Below are positions 13,983 to 19,014 of a stretch of DNA of 19,014 bases, in pieces. How positions within the stretch are numbered: the first letter of the stretch is position 1; every line of letters begins with the position of its first letter. Position numbers and translations under genes: made by a program. The stretch spans positions 1 to 19,014 of the forward strand of contig CAJUJC010000032.1 of NCBI GenBank assembly GCA_910586805.1. Direction: 5' to 3'. The notes under the pieces were generated by a model, which was given only the letters and a program-made list of their open reading frames with translations, made no database searches and was not told where the DNA came from. The DNA is from an uncultured Erysipelotrichales bacterium. GTDB taxonomy: Bacteria > Bacillota_I > Bacilli_A > Erysipelotrichales > Coprobacillaceae.

Positions 13983-14589
13983 ACATCCATGTAATTTTTC
14001 GTTCAGTACCTTCCTTGATTCTTATCAAATTTTCTTTATGTTTATAAATTAATAAACCAATAATAACAACATTTGCAACTATTCCAATGGGTGGAAGACC
14101 AAGCCATGGTGATGCAAGTAATACAGAACTAGAACCCAACACTGATGATAAAGATACATACTTTGTTATTTTTAATGTAATGAAGAATATAGTTAATCCA
14201 CCAATTCCAGCCCAAAAGTTAACCATTAACGCATAACCAATTGCAACTGAAACAGCTTTTCCACCTTTGAATCCAGCAAATATAGGATAGCAATGTCCAA
14301 TAACACAAGCCATAGCACATAGATAGATGATATTGGGATCAAGAGAAAATGACTCAGCAATTATACGAGCAATAAAGATTGATAAACTACATTTTGAAGC
14401 ATCTAGAATAATAACAACAATTCCAGCAGTTTTTCCAAGCACTCTTCCAGCGTTTGTACCACCCAAATTTCCTGAGCCTTGGTTTCTTATATCAGTATGA
14501 TAAAATAACTTTCCAATAACTAATGCAAATGGTATTGAACCATACAAATAACTCATTAATATTAATAAAAAATAAATAAAATAATCCAT
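13981..14589 (-). CDS. plsY: Glycerol-3-phosphate acyltransferase PlsY
   Basis: Integral membrane enzyme that transfers an acyl group from acyl-phosphate to sn-1 of glycerol 3-phosphate, the first step of phospholipid synthesis. The protein is 202 aa with about five to seven membrane segments. Conserved loops are GSIP (17-20), DIRNQGSGNLGGTNAGR (33-49), GHCYPIFAGFKGGKAV (98-112) and HKENLIRIKEGTERKI (184-199). The minus-strand start has GAGGAAGTGAG just upstream. Divergent arrangement with parE-parC is the same as in B. subtilis (yneS/plsY next to parEC). Confidence 0.95.
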   Translation of the reverse strand: MDYFIYFLLILMSYLYGSIPFALVIGKLFYHTDIRNQGSGNLGGTNAGRVLGKTAGIVVIILDASKCSLSIFIARIIAESFSLDPNIIYLCAMACVIGHCYPIFAGFKGGKAVSVAIGYALMVNFWAGIGGLTIFFITLKITKYVSLSSVLGSSSVLLASPWLGLPPIGIVANVVIIGLLIYKHKENLIRIKEGTERKITWM

Positions 14590-14609
14590 ACTCTCACTTC
14601 CTCGAAAAT

Positions 14610-14637
14610 ATTATACATTAAAAGTTGGAAAAATCAA
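14610..14637 (-). promoter_or_regulatory. Promoter of plsY
   Basis: On the minus strand: TTGATT (14637-14632), a 16-base spacer, and TATAAT (14615-14610). The parE -35 box lies inside this spacer. Confidence 0.6.
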
Positions 14638-14654
14638 TCATTTTAAGGTATAAT
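14625..14654 (+). promoter_or_regulatory. Promoter of parE-parC
   Basis: TTGGAA (14625-14630), an 18-base spacer and TATAAT (14649-14654). It physically overlaps the divergent plsY promoter. GGAAGGAGGAGAGG upstream of the parE ATG is a strong ribosome binding region. Confidence 0.65.
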
Positions 14655-14683
14655 ATAATGGTTATGGAAGGAGGAGAGGATTC

Positions 14684-16612
14684 ATGAAAAAAAATAATTA
14701 TGATGAATCTCATATACAAATTCTAGAAGGACTAGAAGCAGTTAGAAAAAGACCAGGGATGTATATTGGTTCTACTGATTATAGAGGGTTACATCATTTG
14801 GTTTGGGAAATCGTGGATAATGCTATTGATGAAGCATTATCTGGTTTTGGAAACAAAATCACTGTTACAATTGGAAAAGACAACAGTATCAAAGTGGAAG
14901 ATGAAGGGCGTGGTATGCCTACTGGAATACATGCAAGTGGTAAACCTACAACTGAAGTTATTTTAACAATTCTACATGCTGGAGGTAAATTTAGCGAAGA
15001 TGGTGGATATAAAACATCAGGTGGTTTACATGGTGTAGGAAGTTCTGTTGTTAATGCACTTAGTGAATGGTTAATCGTTACTGTTCATAGAGATGGAAAA
15101 ATACATCAACAAAGATTTGATGATGGAGCAAAAATAATTTCTCCATTAAAAGTGATAGGCAAAACAAATAAAACAGGAACAATCATTCACTTTTTACCTA
15201 ATAAAAATATTTTTTCTACAACAGAATTTAATTATTCAACAATTTGTGAAAGGTTGAGAGAAAGTGCATTTTTATTAAAGGGAATTCAAATGAATGTTAT
15301 TGATGAGAGAACAGGTAAACATGAATCTTTTCAATATGATAATGGTTTAGAAGCATTTATTGAATATTTGAATTATGAAAAATCGATACTTCATCCAACT
15401 GTTTCTTTTGATGATATGAGTAATCCTATTGAAGTAGAAATTGCTTTTCAATTTATTGAAGGGTATCAAGAAAATCTCATTTCATTTGTTAATCTTGTAA
15501 GAACAAGAGATGGGGGAACTCATGAAACTGGTTTTCGTTCAGGATTTACAAAAGTTTTTAATGAATATGCAAGAAAATATGGTTTATTAAAATCTAAAGA
15601 TAAAAATTTAGAGGGTGCAGATGTAAGAGAAGGATTAACAGGTATTATATCAGTTAAAATTCCTGAATCTTTATTACAGTTTGAAGGACAAACAAAATCA
15701 AAACTTGGAACTCCTGAAGCTAGAAATATTGTTGAAAATGTTGTTTATGAACAAATCAATTATTTCTTAGAAGAAAATAAAGAAACTGCTAACAAATTAG
15801 TTAATAAGATGATTAAAGCTGCTCAAGCAAGAACAGCAGCAAGAAAAGCGAGAGAGGCAGCACGTAAGGGGAAAGGTAATAAAACTGAAAAGATTTTAAG
15901 TGGAAAATTAGCACCAGCTCAATCTAAAGATAAAAAAAGAAAGGAATTATATCTTGTCGAAGGAGATTCAGCAGGAGGAAGTGCAAAACAAGGTAGAGAT
16001 AGAAAATATCAAGCTATATTGCCTTTACGTGGTAAAGTCGTCAATACTGAAAAAGCATCAATGAATGATATCTTAAAAAATGAAGAAATATCAACCATTA
16101 TTAATACTGTTGGTGCAGGTGTTGGTGCTGATTTTAATGCAAAAGATTCTCATTATTCTAAAGTCATTATTATGACTGATGCCGATACTGATGGAGCACA
16201 TATCCAAGTATTGCTTTTAACATTTTTCTATCGTTATATGAGAGGGTTAATTCAAACTGGTAAAGTTTATATAGCATTGCCTCCATTATATAAAGTTTCT
16301 AAGAAGAATGGTAAAAAAGAAGAAGCTATTTATGCATGGGATGATGATGAATTAGAATCAGCAAAGAAAAAAATTGGTAGAGGTTATGCTGTTCAAAGAT
16401 ATAAAGGTTTAGGGGAAATGAATGCTGATCAATTATGGGAAACGACAATGAATCCTGATACAAGGACTTTAATTCAAGTATCTATTGAAGATGCTGCACT
16501 GGTAGAAAGACGTGTTTCTGTTTTAATGGGAGATAAAGTTGAACCTAGACGAGAATGGATTGAAGATAATGTTCAATTTTCTTTGGAAGATTCATTTTTA
16601 ATCAATAAGTAA
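14684..16612 (+). CDS. parE: DNA topoisomerase IV subunit B
   Basis: ATPase subunit of topoisomerase IV, which with ParC decatenates daughter chromosomes. The protein is 642 aa, full length. GHKL ATPase motifs: Glu42 and Asn46 in WEIVDNAID, EDEGRGMP (72-79), GGKF (100-103), GGLHGVG (113-119); the ATP-sensing QTKSKLGT is at 336-343. TOPRIM domain: EGDSAGG (426-432) and DADTDG (499-504), the metal-binding acidic residues. The C-terminal region has RYKGLGEMN (572-580). ParE rather than GyrB is favoured by YLNYEKSILHPTVSF and PIEVEIAFQF (about 228-257), by the parC gene 12 bases downstream and by the neighbouring plsY. Confidence 0.95.
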   Translation: MKKNNYDESHIQILEGLEAVRKRPGMYIGSTDYRGLHHLVWEIVDNAIDEALSGFGNKITVTIGKDNSIKVEDEGRGMPTGIHASGKPTTEVILTILHAGGKFSEDGGYKTSGGLHGVGSSVVNALSEWLIVTVHRDGKIHQQRFDDGAKIISPLKVIGKTNKTGTIIHFLPNKNIFSTTEFNYSTICERLRESAFLLKGIQMNVIDERTGKHESFQYDNGLEAFIEYLNYEKSILHPTVSFDDMSNPIEVEIAFQFIEGYQENLISFVNLVRTRDGGTHETGFRSGFTKVFNEYARKYGLLKSKDKNLEGADVREGLTGIISVKIPESLLQFEGQTKSKLGTPEARNIVENVVYEQINYFLEENKETANKLVNKMIKAAQARTAARKAREAARKGKGNKTEKILSGKLAPAQSKDKKRKELYLVEGDSAGGSAKQGRDRKYQAILPLRGKVVNTEKASMNDILKNEEISTIINTVGAGVGADFNAKDSHYSKVIIMTDADTDGAHIQVLLLTFFYRYMRGLIQTGKVYIALPPLYKVSKKNGKKEEAIYAWDDDELESAKKKIGRGYAVQRYKGLGEMNADQLWETTMNPDTRTLIQVSIEDAALVERRVSVLMGDKVEPRREWIEDNVQFSLEDSFLINK

Positions 16613-16624
16613 GGAGGGAAAAGC

Positions 16625-19014
16625 ATGAGTGAAAAAATTATTACACAATCATTAGATGATATCATGGGTGATCGTTTTGGAAAATATTCTAAATATATTA
16701 TTCAAGATCGTGCTTTGCCCGATGTAAGAGATGGATTAAAACCAGTACAAAGACGTATTTTATATGCAATGTATAAAGATGGTAATACACATTTGAAGCC
16801 ATATCGTAAATCTGCAAAAACGGTAGGTAATGTTATTGGGAATTATCATCCTCATGGTGATAGTTCTGTCTATGATGCAATGGTGCGTTTATCACAAGAA
16901 TGGAAAATGCGTATTCCTTTGATTGATATGCAAGGAAATAATGGTTCTATTGATAACGATCCTGCAGCTGCTATGCGTTATACAGAAGCAAGATTATCAG
17001 CTATTGCATTAGAATTACTAAAAGATATAGATAAAGAAACAGTACAAATGGCATTAAATTTTGATGATACAGAATATGAGCCAACTGTTGTACCTGCAAA
17101 ATTTCCAAATTTATTGGTTAATGGGGCAACTGGTATTTCAGCGGGATATGCAACTGATATTCCACCGCACAATTTAGGTGAAGTTATTGATGCGACTATT
17201 CATAGAATTAATTATCCACACTGCACTTTAGATAAATTAATGGAATTTATGAAGGGACCCGATTTTCCTACAGGTGCAATTGTTGAAGGAAAAGAAGGAA
17301 TTAAAACAGCATTTAGTAAAGGAAAAGGAAAAGTCATTGTTCGTTCTAAAACAACGATTGTTGAGGAAAAGAATATAAATAAAATTATTATTACTGAAAT
17401 TCCTTATGAAGTGAATAAAGCTGAACTTGTTAGAAAATTAGATGAAATTCGTTTTCAAAAAAGTGTAGATGGTATTATTGAAGTTCGAGATGAATCAGAT
17501 AGAAATGGTTTAAGTATTGTTATTGACTTAAAAAAAGATGTTGATATTCAAAATACTTTAAATTATTTTTATAAAAATACTGATTTACAAAAGAATTATA
17601 ACTATAACATGGTTGCAATTAAAAATAAACGACCTGTTTTGATGGGGATCATTGATATTATTGATGGTTATATTGCTCATCAAATTGAAGTTATAACAAA
17701 ACGTTCTATTTATGATTTAAATAAGGCAAAAGATAGGAAACATATTGTAGAAGGATTGATTAAAGTTATATCAATCCTAGATGAAGTTGTACATACCATT
17801 AGAAAATCTAAAGATAAAGCTGATGCAAAAATAAATTTACAAAATAAATTTGATTTTTCAGAAAAACAAACTGAAGCCATTGTGACTTTACAGCTTTATA
17901 GATTAACGAATACAGATATTGTTGCTTTACAAAAGGAAAATGAAGAATTAAATCAATTAATTGAAACATTAAATAGTATTTTAAATAGTGATCAAATATT
18001 AAGAAAAGTAATTGTAGATGAATTAAAGCAAATCAAAAAACAATATCCATCACCTCGTTTAACTGAAATCAAAGAACATGTTCAAGATATTAAAATTAAT
18101 GAAGAAGCAATGATTTTACCTGAAGATATTTATGTTTCAGTAACAAAAGATGGATATATTAAACGTATTTCACAACGTTCTTATAAAGCAAGTGAAAATA
18201 CAGCATTTGGCAAAAAGGATGAAGATGTTATGATTGATCTTCACTTTGCAAATACATTAGATAAGTTACTTGTTTTTACTGACAAAGGGAATTATTTATA
18301 TATTCCTATACATAAATTAGAGGAATTTAAATGGAAAGAACTTGGAAAGCATATTAGTTATATGATTAAGGTCTCTCCTGATGAAAAAATTATTGGTTCT
18401 GTTCTTGTTAAGAAATTTACTTTACCACTTTATATTATTTTAGCTTCAAAACTAGGACAAATTAAAAGGGTCGCTTTACAAGATTTTGAAGTTCAACGTT
18501 ATTCAAAATCTATTAAATGCATGAATTTGAAAAAAGAAGATAGTCTTCAAAGCATTGGATTAACGAATGGAAATCAGGGGATTGTTTTAACATCAAAAAT
18601 AGGATATGCGACTTTATATAGTGAACAAGAAGTTTCAATACTGGGTGTTAAAGCAGGTGGAATTAAAGGTATGAATTTGAAAAATGATGAACTTGTATCT
18701 ATGAATGTCTTTGATCCTCTTAAACCAACTTCATATGTTTTAATGAGTAATCAACCAGGTATAAAAAGATTACATATTTCGGATATTCCAAGTTGCAACA
18801 GAGCAACAAAAGGAACATTGATGTTCAAAATGCCTAAATCTAATCAGATTAATACATTAAATACATTTGTGTTAGATACAAAAGATAAATTAAAAATTTA
18901 TACGAATGATCAAAGTATAGATGTTGCAATTAAAGATTATCCTTATGGGCAATTACAAACAAAACCAAGTCTATTAACTTCTATTAAAGGAGAGAATATT
19001 ACATATGTATATTC
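16625..19014 (+). CDS. parC: DNA topoisomerase IV subunit A, 3' end outside the window
   Basis: DNA-cleaving subunit of topoisomerase IV. The frame stays open for 796 codons to the window end; ParC proteins of this group are about 800-820 aa, so only a few to a few tens of residues are missing. AAGGAGGG (12 bases between parE stop and start) is the ribosome binding site. The catalytic tyrosine is Tyr119 in AAMRYTEARLS. The quinolone-determining region is GNYHPHGDSSVYDAMVR, with Ser80 and an acidic Asp84, i.e. the residue types of sensitive enzymes. A coiled-coil/tower region spans about 330-490. A C-terminal beta-pinwheel begins near 498 with VTKDGYIKRISQRSY. ParC over GyrA rests on the parE operon and the divergent C-terminal domain. 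Confidence 0.94.
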   Translation, partial: MSEKIITQSLDDIMGDRFGKYSKYIIQDRALPDVRDGLKPVQRRILYAMYKDGNTHLKPYRKSAKTVGNVIGNYHPHGDSSVYDAMVRLSQEWKMRIPLIDMQGNNGSIDNDPAAAMRYTEARLSAIALELLKDIDKETVQMALNFDDTEYEPTVVPAKFPNLLVNGATGISAGYATDIPPHNLGEVIDATIHRINYPHCTLDKLMEFMKGPDFPTGAIVEGKEGIKTAFSKGKGKVIVRSKTTIVEEKNINKIIITEIPYEVNKAELVRKLDEIRFQKSVDGIIEVRDESDRNGLSIVIDLKKDVDIQNTLNYFYKNTDLQKNYNYNMVAIKNKRPVLMGIIDIIDGYIAHQIEVITKRSIYDLNKAKDRKHIVEGLIKVISILDEVVHTIRKSKDKADAKINLQNKFDFSEKQTEAIVTLQLYRLTNTDIVALQKENEELNQLIETLNSILNSDQILRKVIVDELKQIKKQYPSPRLTEIKEHVQDIKINEEAMILPEDIYVSVTKDGYIKRISQRSYKASENTAFGKKDEDVMIDLHFANTLDKLLVFTDKGNYLYIPIHKLEEFKWKELGKHISYMIKVSPDEKIIGSVLVKKFTLPLYIILASKLGQIKRVALQDFEVQRYSKSIKCMNLKKEDSLQSIGLTNGNQGIVLTSKIGYATLYSEQEVSILGVKAGGIKGMNLKNDELVSMNVFDPLKPTSYVLMSNQPGIKRLHISDIPSCNRATKGTLMFKMPKSNQINTLNTFVLDTKDKLKIYTNDQSIDVAIKDYPYGQLQTKPSLLTSIKGENITYVY

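Noticed and set aside
1..19014. Mobile elements, prophage, CRISPR arrays or defence genes
   Set aside because: No transposase, integrase, direct-repeat array or atypical gene cluster was seen. Gene order is conserved housekeeping and sporulation content with uniform composition.

Overview
The window is a compact, AT-rich, almost fully coding chromosomal segment of a low-GC Bacillota. UGA is used as a stop (end of dpaA at 1884-1886), which excludes the Mycoplasma/Spiroplasma code. Dipicolinate synthase genes point to an endospore former. Gene content, divergence and base composition suggest an anaerobic gut member of the Erysipelotrichia (Coprobacillus/Thomasclavelia/Stoquefichus-like), but that placement is an inference. 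I see no phage, insertion sequence, CRISPR array or defence island.

Layout. (1) 1-728: the 5' part of a tRNA-Arg(UCU) gene on the minus strand with its promoter, then a minus-strand gene for a small polytopic membrane protein of unknown function. (2) 728-3308: a small unknown gene, then dpaA-dpaB-dapA. This operon converts the lysine-pathway intermediate made by DapA into dipicolinic acid for the spore core, and it is preceded by a good sigma-K-type promoter match. (3) 3310-10101: a degenerate RNase J paralogue (rnjB-like), the DNA translocase FtsK/SpoIIIE, and a tandem pair of M16 zinc-peptidase-family genes (ymfF/ymfH-like), most units having their own promoter and terminator. (4) 10120-10275: a structured non-coding RNA that I interpret as 6S RNA. 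(5) 10290-13952: ynzC, transketolase (tkt), a divergent SirA-like gene, yneF and a histidine-phosphatase gene. (6) 13981-19014: plsY on the minus strand, divergent from parE-parC (topoisomerase IV); parC runs off the window end.

The order dpaA-dpaB-(asd-dapG)-dapA-rnjB-(tepA)-spoIIIE-...-ymfF-ymfH and the order ynzC-tkt-sirA-yneF-...-plsY-parE-parC are both found in Bacillus subtilis, but as two separate loci. Here they are joined, with the 6S-like RNA gene at the seam. The conserved order supports several weak assignments, especially the RNase J2-like protein and the SirA-like protein. Functionally the region combines spore maturation (DPA), chromosome segregation and topology (FtsK/SpoIIIE, ParE/ParC, possibly SirA acting on DnaA), RNA turnover and polymerase regulation (RNase J paralogue, 6S RNA), phospholipid synthesis (PlsY) and central carbon metabolism (Tkt).

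I found no wholly new system. The best leads are the catalytically degraded RNase J paralogue, the divergent SirA candidate, the sigma-K-like promoter that fixes a TTG start for dpaA, and the 6S RNA candidate with a predictable pRNA start.
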